A stretch of DNA of 64,000 bases from Rhodanobacter thiooxydans (GTDB taxonomy: Bacteria > Pseudomonadota > Gammaproteobacteria > Xanthomonadales > Rhodanobacteraceae), in the NCBI RefSeq assembly GCF_021545845.1, contig NZ_CP088923.1, forward strand, positions 496,001 to 560,000, given 5' to 3'. Below are positions 8,112-20,323 of the stretch, in pieces. A program made the position numbers and the translations under genes. The notes below the pieces were generated by a model. It saw only the letters and a list, made by a program, of their open reading frames with translations. It was not told the origin of the DNA and did no database searches. Positions within the stretch are counted from its first letter, which is position 1. Every line of letters begins with the position of its first letter.

Positions 8112-8528
8112 TCAGTGATCCATGCTCAGGAGTTCATGCTCGTTGAGCGCGAACTTGATGTCTGGGTTGGTTTGGGCGCCCTTGCGGGAGCGATGGGTTA
8201 TGGCATCGCGCCAGGCACGAATCTCTTCAGCGGGGAAGATCTTCTTGCGGCCGGGCGCCCGAACGATCGAGTCGGGCATGGGGAGCCACGGAAATGGCGC
8301 CACCTTGCCTTGATCGATGCGGTTGCCATCGTCGTCGTATATCGGGACGAGGCCGTACTGATGGGCACTCGAATTGGAGAGGCCGACGAATTTCAGGCTC
8401 GGAGGGAGGCCGACATTTCCCGACATTGGAAAATTCTCGGTATTACCATGGGCGCTATGACGTGCAGCTTTAGGACGAACGCTGCCGTCACCTTCATCAC
8501 TGAAGGTGTTTGGGGAGTGCATCGCCAT
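8112..8528 (-). CDS. Small element protein with an excisionase/AlpA-like segment
   Basis: A 138-residue protein. ATG 8528 is preferred because it lies 5 nt after the upstream stop (TAA at 8534-8536); a longer frame would run into that gene. The C-terminal half (MPDSIVRAPGRKKIFPAEEI followed by RAW) has the pattern of winged-helix excisionase/AlpA proteins, where an R-x-G-R-x-x-F strand precedes a helix. The N-terminal 60 residues are low in order. The upstream gene encodes a protein with a similar ending, suggesting duplication and divergence. Confidence 0.55.
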   Translation of the reverse strand: MAMHSPNTFSDEGDGSVRPKAARHSAHGNTENFPMSGNVGLPPSLKFVGLSNSSAHQYGLVPIYDDDGNRIDQGKVAPFPWLPMPDSIVRAPGRKKIFPAEEIRAWRDAITHRSRKGAQTNPDIKFALNEHELLSMDH

Positions 8529-8533
8529 GGTGG

Positions 8534-8866
8534 TTACTCGCTGTGCGTGGCAGCCGTGTAGGCTGCGATTTCGTGGCGAAAAAACCACTGGCTACCGCCC
8601 TTCCAGTGCGGTTTCGGAAGGCGAGTAACGATCTTGTCGACAGCGTCCATGTGCTGCTGGCGCTTCAGTGCGATCTGGAAGTTCTGGCGATAGAAGCCCA
8701 TGCCGGTGCAACCATCCTTGAAGCTGATTTCGGCATTAGGGTCAGGAACGCCAGCAGCTTCAAAAGCTGCTTTCGTGGAATGGAAAGGTTCCACAGCGGA
8801 GGGCGTGTATTCTACGAAGGGCATGTTGTGCTCCATCGAAAAGGCTAAACGACCCGGTGTTGACAT
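8534..8866 (-). CDS. Small element protein with a predicted winged-helix tail
   Basis: A 110-residue protein beginning at ATG 8866 after GGAGAG (about 5-nt spacing). It is the first gene of the minus-strand operon that runs to 6132 or further. The C-terminal stretch LPKPHWKGGSQWFFRHEIAA has the K-x-G-S-x-W-F form seen in excisionase/AlpA-like DNA-binding proteins, like the next gene. The middle part (CTGMGFYRQNFQIALKRQQH) is not recognised. A transcriptional regulator or excision factor of the element is likely but not proven. Confidence 0.55.
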   Translation of the reverse strand: MSTPGRLAFSMEHNMPFVEYTPSAVEPFHSTKAAFEAAGVPDPNAEISFKDGCTGMGFYRQNFQIALKRQQHMDAVDKIVTRLPKPHWKGGSQWFFRHEIAAYTAATHSE

Positions 8867-9474
8867 CGTTGCTCTCCATCCACTTAGATCAGCGGAATGA
8901 ATGTGCTAGCAAGGATGTGGCCGGGGCCTCGACGCAACGCCTTGCGCCGACCTGGGCGTCAATACCGCGCGCCAAAGGTTTTTCGATGGTTGCCCTTCGC
9001 CGTGTGGCGATGTGAGAAGCAGCTGCAGGGCTCCAAGATTTAGCAGCGGCTACCTGTTGCGACAGGCCATGGATGCGAAACGTCCCAGCAGTCTCGCCCA
9101 CACCCCTATTTAAAGCAGAATTGCTCCGTCTGCGCAAGGTGGCGGCGCAGCTATTTCCTCGCCATCATCCATCGCTCCATCGCTGGATAGAAGATTCAGA
9201 TGCCTTGTGTAGATTTCGGCCTGGACAGATATAGACGGTTTGTTACGATGTGATCAGCCAGACGGACGTTCAACTCGTCTACCCTAGTAGGACACATGTG
9301 TCTGTTTTTTCATCGGCGAGAAAAGCTGGGGGCAACTTTGGGGGCAGGTGCTGTTTTCTCTTCCGAGAAAAACTAGTGGAATTGTCAGTTTACTGATATT
9401 TTTCCAGTCCGCCCATGACCAGGTCGTGTGTTTTCCCGCCGGTCCACCATCGTCACCACGCGCAGGCGTCCGCC
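8867..9474. other. 608-nt gap holding the presumed right end of the mobile element
   Basis: No gene is supported here. The promoter for the minus-strand operon should lie just right of 8866. Features seen: a perfect palindrome GACACATGTGTC at 9291-9302; a direct repeat of TGGGGGCA at 9327-9334 and 9339-9346; and an inverted repeat GTTTTCTC/GAGAAAAAC at 9353-9373 with a 4-nt loop. Base composition changes from mixed to strongly GC-rich at about 9,400, just before host queD. Paired GGGGGCA motifs remind me of sequences near tyrosine-integrase genes, but no integrase is present. I take about 9,300-9,420 as the likely attachment region; the other copy is outside the window. Confidence 0.45.
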
Positions 9475-9837
9475 ATGCATATCTTCAAGGTGTTCCAGAT
9501 CGAGGCGGCGCACCGGCTACCGAATGTGCCGGCGGGACACAAGTGCGCGCGGCTGCACGGGCATTCGTTTCGGGTCGAGATCCACGTAACCGGGGAGCCG
9601 GACCCGCAGTTGGGCTGGGTGATGGACTTTGCCGACGTGAAGGCGGCCTTCGCGCCGCTGTTCGACCAGCTCGATCATCACTACCTCAACGAGATCGAAG
9701 GGCTTGAGAACCCGACCAGCGAGATGCTGGCGCGCTGGATCTGGCGGCGGCTGCAGCCGCGCCTGACGGGGCTGGACAAGGTGGTAGTGCATGAAACCTG
9801 CACTTCCGGGGCGAGTTGCAGTCGCGACAGCTTTTGA
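9475..9837 (+). CDS. queD: 6-carboxy-5,6,7,8-tetrahydropterin synthase QueD
   Basis: A 120-residue protein of the PTPS/QueD family, which converts dihydroneopterin triphosphate to 6-carboxytetrahydropterin in the queuosine and 7-deazaguanine pathway in the cytoplasm. The zinc ligands are His13 (EAAHRL), His28 and His30 (RLHGHSF), and Cys24 in HKCARLHGH is the catalytic cysteine. The conserved end HETCTSG is present. The start is ATG 9475, which puts the family beginning ([13 protein letters not shown]) at the N-terminus. It is the first clear host gene after the mobile element and is single, with its own promoter presumably close to the element end. Confidence 0.93.
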   Translation: MHIFKVFQIEAAHRLPNVPAGHKCARLHGHSFRVEIHVTGEPDPQLGWVMDFADVKAAFAPLFDQLDHHYLNEIEGLENPTSEMLARWIWRRLQPRLTGLDKVVVHETCTSGASCSRDSF

Positions 9838-9989
9838 CGCGTCGCAGTGTGTCGGGGAATAGACATAAGCCGGTGTTTACAAATGAATATTTGCTTACAC
9901 ACCTATTCGATCACCAGAAATATATTGCAATGCACAAAAGTTGCTGCTAGAGTGCCTGCCACTACCCCATCCTCAACGAGGACTACGTC

Positions 9990-10379
9990 ATGACGCAGCA
10001 ACTCAACACCCAGTTTTTTGCTTTCACCAAGCAGTTCACCGACAGTGCCTTCAAGGCCCAGTCGGTGGCTCTGAAGGGGCTGGAGACGGTCGCCGAGCTG
10101 CAGCTCAAGGCGCTTGAGGAGCAGACCAAGGCTTCCACCGAATTCGTCGCCGAGGCGCTGGAAACCCGTGACATCAATGGCCTGCGCGGCCTGTGGGAAA
10201 AGGGCGCCAACCTGGGCTGCGAAAACGCCGAGCGTGCCGTGGCGGTTTCGCAGGAAGTGCTCGCGGTGACCCAGAAGACCGCCGAGTCGCTGAATGCGCT
10301 GGTGCAGGAGCAGCGCCAGGCCGCCAACGACGCCGTGGCGGCGCCGGTCGCCGCCGCCAAGAAGGCGGCCGCCAAGTAA
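9990..10379 (+). CDS. Phasin family protein
   Basis: A 129-residue helical protein typical of phasins, which coat polyhydroxyalkanoate granules. The N-terminus (MTQQLNTQFFAFTKQFTDSA) and the long amphipathic helices rich in Ala, Glu, Gln and Lys match the Phasin_2 type, and the end is an Ala/Lys tail (APVAAAKKAAAK). ATG 9990 follows AGGA. The preceding 150 nt (9838-9989) are A/T-rich compared with their surroundings and probably contain the promoter, although I cannot fix -35/-10 boxes. A strong terminator follows at 10411. No PHA synthase is nearby. Confidence 0.85.
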   Translation: MTQQLNTQFFAFTKQFTDSAFKAQSVALKGLETVAELQLKALEEQTKASTEFVAEALETRDINGLRGLWEKGANLGCENAERAVAVSQEVLAVTQKTAESLNALVQEQRQAANDAVAAPVAAAKKAAAK

Positions 10380-10410
10380 TTCCGCCGTACTGTCGCGCTT
10401 GGATGTGATG

Positions 10411-10443
10411 GAACAGGGCCGAACCTCGTGTTCGGCCCTGTTC
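10411..10443 (+). terminator. Hairpin terminator after the phasin gene
   Basis: A perfect 14-bp stem (GAACAGGGCCGAAC, 10411-10424; GTTCGGCCCTGTTC, 10430-10443) with loop CTCGT. It lacks a long T-tract but separates the phasin from the ATP synthase operon. Confidence 0.7.
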
Positions 10444-10527
10444 GTGTGTGGGCTCGCCACCATGTATGAGGCGGTCGACCAGATCACGGATTCCGGCAAC
10501 CGGACGTCATGCCGCAGCCTGCATGGC

Positions 10528-10557
10528 TTGTCGCTGCAATTGACGCACTGATATACT
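10528..10557 (+). promoter_or_regulatory. Candidate sigma-70 promoter of the ATP synthase operon
   Basis: TTGTCG (10528-10533), an 18-nt spacer and TATACT (10552-10557) are a reasonable -35/-10 pair, about 70 nt before the atpI start. A second TTGACG at 10540 has no suitable -10 box. Assigned by eye. Confidence 0.5.
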
Positions 10558-10625
10558 TTTACGGATTGGATCGTGGCCCGCAGCTGTGTCGGTGCCGCCT
10601 GGTGCAGGCCGCGCGGAGACGTTAC

Positions 10626-10991
10626 GTGCTCAACAGTCCAGCCTCTGGTCGACGCCTCGCCTTGCGCATCATCCTGCTGCAGCTTGCTGTGGCGGTACTG
10701 GTCGGCCTGGTTTTCCTGGCGCTGGGGTATCGCGAAGCGATGGCGGCAGCGGCAGGCGCGACGATGGTGGCGCTGGGTACCGCGCTGATGTCGGCGCGGT
10801 TCTTCAGTGGCGTTAGCGGCGCTGGCGTGGTGTTGGGCCGTCTGCTGACGGGCATGCTCCTGAAATGGATCGTGATCGTCGGGGGGCTGGTCGTGATCCT
10901 GTTCCAATTCAAGTTGCCACCGCTGGCCGCCATCACGGGGTTGGCGGCGGCTTACGCGGTTTATCTGCTGGCGTTCAGATTCAAGGGTTGA
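10626..10991 (+). CDS. atpI: ATP synthase subunit I (AtpI-like)
   Basis: A 121-residue membrane protein, first gene of the ATP synthase operon. AtpI proteins assist assembly of the c-ring. The start is GTG 10626 after GGAGAC; longer upstream frames lack support. Four hydrophobic segments are visible (RIILLQLAVAVLVGLVFLAL, AMAAAAGATMVALGTALM, LLKWIVIVGGLVVILF, LAAITGLAAAYAVYLLAF). The sequence is variable in the family, so the call rests on topology, size and position 3 nt before atpB. Confidence 0.85.
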   Translation: MLNSPASGRRLALRIILLQLAVAVLVGLVFLALGYREAMAAAAGATMVALGTALMSARFFSGVSGAGVVLGRLLTGMLLKWIVIVGGLVVILFQFKLPPLAAITGLAAAYAVYLLAFRFKG

Positions 10992-11813
<822 letters not shown>

Positions 11814-11863
11814 TCGGCGTTGTCGAAACCATCTGTTCAACCGCTTTGCCTCTTCCAGTTTGA

Positions 11864-12160
<297 letters not shown>

Positions 12161-12253
12161 GTCCCCCGGTGACGCCGCGGCGTCGCCGCTGCAGCCCGGG
12201 TGTCGTGACGCCCGGGCCTGTTTCAACCCGTATTTTTTGCAGGTAACGCAGCG

Positions 12254-12724
12254 ATGAATTTCAACGCGACCTTGATTGGCGAAATGATTTCGTTCGCCAT
12301 CCTGATCTGGTTCAGCGTCCACTTCATCTGGCCGTACATCAATAAGGCCATCGAAGACCGGCAGGTCAAGATCGCCGAAGGCCTGAATGCCGCCGAGCGC
12401 GCCCACGCCGAGCTGAAGAGCGCGGACGTGAAGGTGGCCGGCGAGATCAAGCAGGCCCGCCTGCAGGCCTCGGAGATTATCGACAAGGCCCAGCAGCAGG
12501 CGAACCAGATCATCGACAAGGCCCGCGCCGAGGCGATCGCCGAGATCAACCGGTTGAAGGCGGCCGCGCAGGACGACATCGCCTCGATGGCGCAGCGCGC
12601 CCGCGACCAGCTGCGTGAGCAGGTCGGTGCGCTGGCCGTGCAGGGCGCCAGCAAGATCGTGCAGCGCGAGGTCGATGCCTCGATGCACAAGGCCCTGCTC
12701 GACCAGCTTGCGGCAGGTCTTTGA
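12254..12724 (+). CDS. atpF: F0F1 ATP synthase subunit b
   Basis: The 156-residue peripheral-stalk subunit: an N-terminal membrane helix ([20 protein letters not shown]) followed by a long charged helix rich in Ala, Glu, Lys and Arg that dimerises along F1. ATG 12254 follows the AGGT-containing stretch AGGTAACGCAGCG. A normal length for the family. It ends 3 nt before atpH. Confidence 0.97.
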   Translation: MNFNATLIGEMISFAILIWFSVHFIWPYINKAIEDRQVKIAEGLNAAERAHAELKSADVKVAGEIKQARLQASEIIDKAQQQANQIIDKARAEAIAEINRLKAAAQDDIASMAQRARDQLREQVGALAVQGASKIVQREVDASMHKALLDQLAAGL

Positions 12725-12727
12725 TCC

Positions 12728-13261
12728 ATGGCCCAGGCAATCACCCTCGCCCGCCCGTACGCCCGCGCCGCGTTTGAAGTGGCGCATGCGGCCGGCTCGC
12801 TGGCCGCATGGTCGCAGGCGCTGGCGTTCGCCGCCGCAGTGGCGAACGATCCTCGCGTGGCCGGCTTCGGCAACGATCCGCGGGTGCTGCCGGCGCAACT
12901 GGTAGGCCTGCATCTGCCCGCCGGCGTGACGGCCGACAGCCCGTTCGGGCATTTCCTCGCCGAGATGGCCGAGCAGCGCCGACTGGCGTTGCTGCCGGAA
13001 GTGGCTGAGCTGTTCGAGGCGTTCAAGCGCGAGTCCGAGTCGCAGCTGCTGGTCAAGGTGACCAGCGCGATGGCGCTGGACGCGGCGCAGGCCGAACAGC
13101 TCAAGGCCTCGCTGAAGCGCCGCTTCAAGCGCGAGATCGAACTGGACACCCGGGTCGACGCCTCGCTGCTGGCCGGCGTGGTGATCGATACCGGCAGCGA
13201 AGTGATCGACGGCTCGGCCCGCGGGCGTCTCGCGCAGCTTTCCAGCGCTTTGGCAAATTGA
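12728..13261 (+). CDS. atpH: F0F1 ATP synthase subunit delta
   Basis: The 177-residue stalk subunit linking F1 to subunit b. The N-terminus (ITLARPYARAAFEVAHAAGS) and the C-terminal VDASLLAGVVIDTGSEVIDG are the family signatures. Its stop at 13259-13261 is directly followed by the two-unit hairpin repeat at 13262-13371, which lies inside the operon. Confidence 0.97.
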   Translation: MAQAITLARPYARAAFEVAHAAGSLAAWSQALAFAAAVANDPRVAGFGNDPRVLPAQLVGLHLPAGVTADSPFGHFLAEMAEQRRLALLPEVAELFEAFKRESESQLLVKVTSAMALDAAQAEQLKASLKRRFKREIELDTRVDASLLAGVVIDTGSEVIDGSARGRLAQLSSALAN

Positions 13262-13371
13262 TTTAACGCGAAGTCCATTTCGCGAAGAGCAAAACCGGCC
13301 ATCCAGGGCCGGGTAGAAAATTTAACGCGAAGTCCGTTTCGCGGAGAGCAAAACCGGCCGTCCGGGCCGGA
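13262..13371. repeat. Two tandem copies of a double-hairpin repeat between atpH and atpA
   Basis: Two units, 13262-13320 and 13321-13371, with a 59-nt period and about 90% identity over the first 50 nt. Each unit has a stem CGCGAA/TTCGCG with loop GTCCAT or GTCCGT, a linker AGAGCAAAA, and a second stem CCGGCC/GGCCGG with loop ATCCAG or GTCCG. The stems differ but TCC is kept in every loop. Similar hairpins occur at 18029-18140 and 50636-50783. They are transcribed within the atp operon and could affect mRNA stability or the atpA/atpH ratio. Confidence 0.8.
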
Positions 13372-13403
13372 CTCTTCAAAAGAGCATTCAATTCCCGGGA
13401 TAG

Positions 13404-14960
<1,557 letters not shown>

Positions 14961-14967
14961 GAGAGCC

Positions 14968-15037
14968 GGGATTCGGGATTTGAGATTCGGGATTCGGTAA
15001 GAGCTTGAGTGTGCGGCTTCTACAAATCCCGAATCCC
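14968..15037. repeat. Heptamer (GGGATTC) inverted pair between atpA and atpG
   Basis: GGGATTCGGGATTT (14968-14981) and AAATCCCGAATCCC (15024-15037) form a perfect 14-bp stem; a further GATTCGGGATTC copy lies at 14984-14995. The same heptamer recurs between atpD and atpC and in the centres of two REP pairs. Confidence 0.75.
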
Positions 15038-15065
15038 ACGAGTGAGCAAAACGAGCGAGTAGAGC

Positions 15066-15983
15066 ATGGCCAGCGGACGCGAAATCAAAACCAAGATCAA
15101 GAGCACGCAGAACATGCGCAAGGTGACGCGCGCGCTCGAGATGGTCTCGGCCTCGAAGATCCGCAAGGCGCAGGATCTGATGAAGGCCTCGCGCCCGTAT
15201 GCGCGCTCCATGCGCAAGGTGATCGCCCACGTGGCGCAGGCCAGCACCGATTTCAGCCATCCGTTCCTGGTCCAGCGCGACCACGTGGCGCGGGTCGGCT
15301 ACATCGTGGTGTCGACCGATCGCGGCCTGTGTGGCGGCCTCAACTCCAACCTGTTCCGCCGCCTGCTGCCGGCGATCGCCGACTGGCAGCAGCAGGGCGT
15401 GCAGGTGGACGTGGTAGCGATCGGCCAGAAGGCCGTGGCGCTCTTCCGCCGCATCAAGGGCGTCAACCTGGTCGGCAGCGTCAGCCACCTCGGCGAGAAG
15501 CCGAAGCTGGAGCAACTGGTCGGCGTGATCAAGGTGATGATGGACGCCTACCAGGCCAACGGCCTGGATCGCGTGTTCCTCGCCTACAACGACTTCGTCA
15601 ACACCATGACGCAGAAGCCGACCATCGATGCGCTGCTGCCGCTGCCACTGGTGGCCGCGGAGATGGAAGAACACCAGGCGGCCGGCGAATCGGCCTACGC
15701 CGGCGTCAAGCTGGAGTCGAGCCACGACTGGGACTACCTCTACGAGCCGGACGCGCAGACCGTGCTGGAGCATGTGCTGACCCGCTACATCGAGTCGGTG
15801 GTGTACCAGGCGGCGTTGGAGAATCTCGCCAGCGAGCACGCCGCACGCATGGTGGCGATGAAGAGCGCGTCGGACAACGCGAACAAGGTGATCGGCGAAC
15901 TGACCCTGGTCTACAACAAGGCCCGCCAGGCCGCGATCACCCAGGAAATTTCGGAAATCGTCGGAGGAGCCGCTGCGGTGTAA
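15066..15983 (+). CDS. atpG: F0F1 ATP synthase subunit gamma
   Basis: The 305-residue central shaft of F1. The N-terminal helix ([20 protein letters not shown]) and the C-terminal helix ([20 protein letters not shown]) are the coiled-coil that rotates in the alpha/beta ring. The central part holds [11 protein letters not shown]. It is slightly longer than the E. coli protein (287 residues), typical of Xanthomonadales. ATG 15066 lies downstream of the heptamer repeat. Confidence 0.97.
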   Translation: MASGREIKTKIKSTQNMRKVTRALEMVSASKIRKAQDLMKASRPYARSMRKVIAHVAQASTDFSHPFLVQRDHVARVGYIVVSTDRGLCGGLNSNLFRRLLPAIADWQQQGVQVDVVAIGQKAVALFRRIKGVNLVGSVSHLGEKPKLEQLVGVIKVMMDAYQANGLDRVFLAYNDFVNTMTQKPTIDALLPLPLVAAEMEEHQAAGESAYAGVKLESSHDWDYLYEPDAQTVLEHVLTRYIESVVYQAALENLASEHAARMVAMKSASDNANKVIGELTLVYNKARQAAITQEISEIVGGAAAV

Positions 15984-16040
15984 CCGCGGTAGGTCCCCAA
16001 ACATTCATGGCGACGCGAAGCGGCGCCGCAACAAACCTAA

Positions 16041-17477
<1,437 letters not shown>

Positions 17478-17486
17478 CCCTGAAGC

Positions 17487-17571
17487 CGGGATTCGGGGTT
17501 TGCGATTCGGGATTCGTTGAGCTGCGTCATCGCGCTTTTGACGAATCCCCAATCCCGAATCTCGAATCCCG
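17487..17571. repeat. Imperfect heptamer inverted pair between atpD and atpC
   Basis: Arms 17487-17517 (starting CGGGATTCGGGG, ending GATTCGGGATTCGT) and 17541-17571 (starting ACGAATCCCC, ending CGAATCCCG) are built of GGGATTC heptamers in opposite orientation and can fold over about 30 bp with mismatches. This is the second heptamer pair within this operon. Confidence 0.7.
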
Positions 17572-17598
17572 TTCGACCGAGCGTAGCGAGAGAGAACC

Positions 17599-18024
17599 AT
17601 GACCCACACCATTCGCGTCGACATCGTCAGTGCCGAAGCCGAGATCTTTTCCGGCGACGCGACGATGGTCGTTGCCACCGGCGAAGTCGGCGAGCTCGGC
17701 ATCACGCCGCGCCATGCACCGCTGATCACCCGTCTCAAGCCGGGCCACGTCGACGTGCTGCTGGCCAGCGGCGAGCGCCAGCAGTTCTGGATTTCCGGCG
17801 GCATGCTGGAAGTGCAGCCGCAGGTGGTCACCGTGCTGGCCGACACCGCCGCGCGCGCCGCCGATCTGGACGAGGCCTCGGCGCAGCGCGCCAAGAAAGA
17901 AGCCGAGGACGCGCTGGCCAAGCGCAGCGACGCGATGGAAATCGCCGAGGCGCAGGTCAAGCTGGCCGAGGCGATCACCCAGCTGCAGGCGCTGGAGCGG
18001 CTGCGCAAGAGCCTCAAGCACTAG
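17599..18024 (+). CDS. atpC: F0F1 ATP synthase subunit epsilon
   Basis: The 141-residue subunit that regulates ATP hydrolysis. An N-terminal beta-barrel ([20 protein letters not shown], then [16 protein letters not shown]) is followed by a C-terminal helical hairpin from about residue 90. ATG 17599 follows the AGAGAG sequence. It is the last gene of the operon; a repeat region and a terminator follow. Confidence 0.97.
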   Translation: MTHTIRVDIVSAEAEIFSGDATMVVATGEVGELGITPRHAPLITRLKPGHVDVLLASGERQQFWISGGMLEVQPQVVTVLADTAARAADLDEASAQRAKKEAEDALAKRSDAMEIAEAQVKLAEAITQLQALERLRKSLKH

Positions 18025-18028
18025 GCTT

Positions 18029-18140
18029 TTGCGATCATCCCTGATCGCGAAGATCAAACGGGCGGCCATCCCTGGAAATGAGATTCGTGCACTCATCCAT
18101 GAGTGCAGAGCGAGATCAAAAGGCGGCCGTCCATGGCCGC
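18029..18140. repeat. TCC-loop hairpin cluster downstream of atpC
   Basis: Successive hairpins: GCGATCA-TCCC-TGATCGC (18031-18048), a weak CCATCCCTGG (18066-18075), TGCACTCA-TCCA-TGAGTGCA (18088-18107) and GCGGCCG-TCCA-TGGCCGC (18123-18140). Linkers share GATCAAA. The arrangement of stem, A-rich linker, then GC-rich stem matches the units between atpH and atpA. Confidence 0.7.
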
Positions 18141-18184
18141 ACTTCCAACAGAAGCGGTTGCCTCGATGGACATTGCGGAACAGG

Positions 18185-18210
18185 ACGCCGGCCTTGTGCC
18201 GGCGTTTTTG
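18185..18210 (+). terminator. Terminator of the ATP synthase operon
   Basis: ACGCCGGC (18185-18192), loop CTTGT, GCCGGCGT (18198-18205) followed by a T-tract (TTTTTG). Confidence 0.85.
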
Positions 18211-18251
18211 CATCGGCACGATACAGTCTGGGCAGCGCAGGGAAGATGCCG

Positions 18252-18788
18252 ATGACAGGATCGATGTTCACTATCCGCCAGGGCGGCTGCGTGCTGTTGC
18301 TGCTGTTGGCCGGTTGCGCCGCGCCGCGCCAGCAGCCATCGCCGCCGGCCATCGGTGATGCGTCATGGCGGATGGTGGTGCCGCCCGACACGGTGCGCTA
18401 CCCGCTGGCGCTGGGCGAGGTGTCCAGCGGCGCCACACCGTTTCGGCGCGTGGCGCCGGTGTATCCGCCCGATCGGCTGGCCAGCTGTCCGCCGCCGCAG
18501 GAAGTGCCGGCATTGCTGATCGTCGATGGGCAGGGCAAGGTCGGCGAAGTGCGCGTGACTGGCGAGCCGCAGGCCGATGCGGGCCGCCAGGCATTCATCG
18601 ACGCCGTGCGCGCGGCCGCGCTGCAGTGGCAGTTCAGTCCGCTGACGATCAACCGCTGGGCCGCCGATGCCGATGGCAACAGCCACGTGGTGGACAGCGA
18701 GACGAAACCGTTCAGCCTGGCCTACGTGTTCCGCTTCGAATGCCATGCCGGCAAACCCACGGTGTCGACCGCGGCGACGAAGCCCTGA
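18252..18788 (+). CDS. Lipoprotein with a TonB C-terminal-like domain
   Basis: A 178-residue protein with a lipoprotein signal ([11 protein letters not shown]). ATG 18252 is preferred over ATG 18246 because GGGAAG ends 6 nt upstream of it. After the lipobox the sequence [20 protein letters not shown] followed by [20 protein letters not shown] has the fold pattern of TonB C-terminal domains ('V..PVYP', 'V.F.I...G.V.....'). Many Xanthomonadales have such TonB-like periplasmic proteins of unknown role. The gene stands between the ATP synthase terminator and glmU. Confidence 0.7.
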   Translation: MTGSMFTIRQGGCVLLLLLAGCAAPRQQPSPPAIGDASWRMVVPPDTVRYPLALGEVSSGATPFRRVAPVYPPDRLASCPPPQEVPALLIVDGQGKVGEVRVTGEPQADAGRQAFIDAVRAAALQWQFSPLTINRWAADADGNSHVVDSETKPFSLAYVFRFECHAGKPTVSTAATKP

Positions 18789-18865
18789 GTCAGCTGTCCG
18801 CCATCGTCCGCGCCGCGCGGGCTGCTATGCTTTTTTTCGATCAGGACGCGTCAAGGCCTTATTCC

Positions 18866-20260
18866 ATGAACCGAGCTCCGCTCCACGTCGTCATCCTCGC
18901 TGCCGGCGCCGGCACGCGGATGAAATCGAACCGGGCCAAGGTGCTGATGCCGCTGGCCGGCCGGCCGCTGCTGGCGCACGTGATCGACGCCGCGCGCGCG
19001 CTGCGGCCGGCGGCCATCCACGTCGTCTACGGCCATGGCGGCGAGCAGGTGCAGGCTGCGTTCTCCGGCCAGGCCGACCCCGGATCAGGTCCGGGGCAGG
19101 CTCTGCGCTGGGTGCTGCAAGCGGAGCGGCTGGGTACCGGCCACGCGGTGGAGCAGGCGCTGGCCGGCGTGCCCGATGGCGTGGGCGTGCTGGTGCTGTA
19201 TGGCGACGTGCCGCTGACCCGGGCCGAGACCCTGCAGCAGCTGGCGGCGGTGGAAGGCGGCTTCGGCCTGCTCACCACCCGGCTGGCCGATCCGCACGGC
19301 TACGGCCGCGTGCTGTGCGACGGCAACGGCCGCGTATGCGCGGTGGTCGAGGAGAAGGACGCCGACGACGGCCAGCGCGCGGTGAACCTGGTCAACACCG
19401 GTATCCTGGTGGCCGACGCGCAGGCGCTGCGCGGCTGGATCGGCCGGCTCGACCGCAACAACGCGCAGGGCGAGTATTACCTCACCGACATCTTCGGCAT
19501 GGCCGCCGCCGAGCACCGGCCCGCACTCAGCGTCGAATGCGCCGACCCGGTCGAGGCCGCCGGCGCCAACAACGCGCTGCAACTGAGCGAACTGGAAGCA
19601 GCGTATCGCCGTCGCGCCACGCACGCGCTGATGGCGGCCGGCGTGCGGCTGGCGGATCCCTTGCGCATCGACGTGCGTGGCACGGTCGAGGCGGGACGCG
19701 ACGTCGAGCTGGATATCGACGTGATCCTCGAAGGCCGCGTGTCACTCGGCGACGAGGTGCGCGTCGGCGCGTTCACCCGGCTGAAGGACGTGCAGCTGGC
19801 CGCTGGCACGGTGGTGCTGCCGCACTGCGACCTGGACGGCGTGGTCACCCATGGCCCGTGCAGCATCGGCCCGTTCGCGCGGCTGCGCCCCGGCACCGAG
19901 CTCGATGCCGGCGTACACGTCGGCAACTTCGTCGAAACCAAGAAGACGCACCTGGGCGAAGGCAGCAAGGCCAACCACCTCAGCTACCTCGGCGATACCG
20001 TGGTGGGCCGCGGCGTCAACATCGGCGCCGGCACCATCACCTGCAACTACGACGGCGTGAACAAGTTCGCCACGCACATCGGCGACGGCGCCTTCATCGG
20101 CTCCAACAGTGCGCTGGTGGCTCCGGTGACGATCGGCGCGCAGGCCACCATCGGCGCCGGCTCGGTGATCACCCGCGATGCGCCGGACGGGGAACTCACC
20201 GTGGCGCGCGGCACGCAGCAGACGTTTCCCGGCTGGAAGCGGCCGGTGAAGCGGGAGTGA
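18866..20260 (+). CDS. glmU: Bifunctional UDP-GlcNAc pyrophosphorylase / glucosamine-1-phosphate acetyltransferase
   Basis: A 464-residue cytoplasmic enzyme making UDP-GlcNAc for peptidoglycan and LPS. The N-terminal uridyltransferase domain has the motif [17 protein letters not shown]. From about residue 260 a left-handed beta helix of hexapeptide repeats follows, with the acetyltransferase segment [20 protein letters not shown] near the C-terminus. ATG 18866 gives the family beginning [16 protein letters not shown]. It appears to be monocistronic here, although glmU often follows the atp operon in related bacteria, so the location is conserved. Confidence 0.97.
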   Translation: MNRAPLHVVILAAGAGTRMKSNRAKVLMPLAGRPLLAHVIDAARALRPAAIHVVYGHGGEQVQAAFSGQADPGSGPGQALRWVLQAERLGTGHAVEQALAGVPDGVGVLVLYGDVPLTRAETLQQLAAVEGGFGLLTTRLADPHGYGRVLCDGNGRVCAVVEEKDADDGQRAVNLVNTGILVADAQALRGWIGRLDRNNAQGEYYLTDIFGMAAAEHRPALSVECADPVEAAGANNALQLSELEAAYRRRATHALMAAGVRLADPLRIDVRGTVEAGRDVELDIDVILEGRVSLGDEVRVGAFTRLKDVQLAAGTVVLPHCDLDGVVTHGPCSIGPFARLRPGTELDAGVHVGNFVETKKTHLGEGSKANHLSYLGDTVVGRGVNIGAGTITCNYDGVNKFATHIGDGAFIGSNSALVAPVTIGAQATIGAGSVITRDAPDGELTVARGTQQTFPGWKRPVKRE

Positions 20261-20323
20261 GCGAAGAGGAGTGAGCGAAGGCAGCGGCGGAGCGCGCTTC
20301 GGGCTTTTCTCTCACTCCACGCT

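Noticed and set aside
9860..9960. Sigma-70 promoter boxes for the phasin gene
   Set aside because: The stretch is A/T-rich, but no TTGACA/TATAAT-like pair with 16-18-nt spacing could be matched convincingly.
14968..15037. Heptamer repeats considered as a CRISPR array
   Set aside because: Units are 7 nt, without spacers of constant length, and are arranged as inverted pairs; no cas gene is present.
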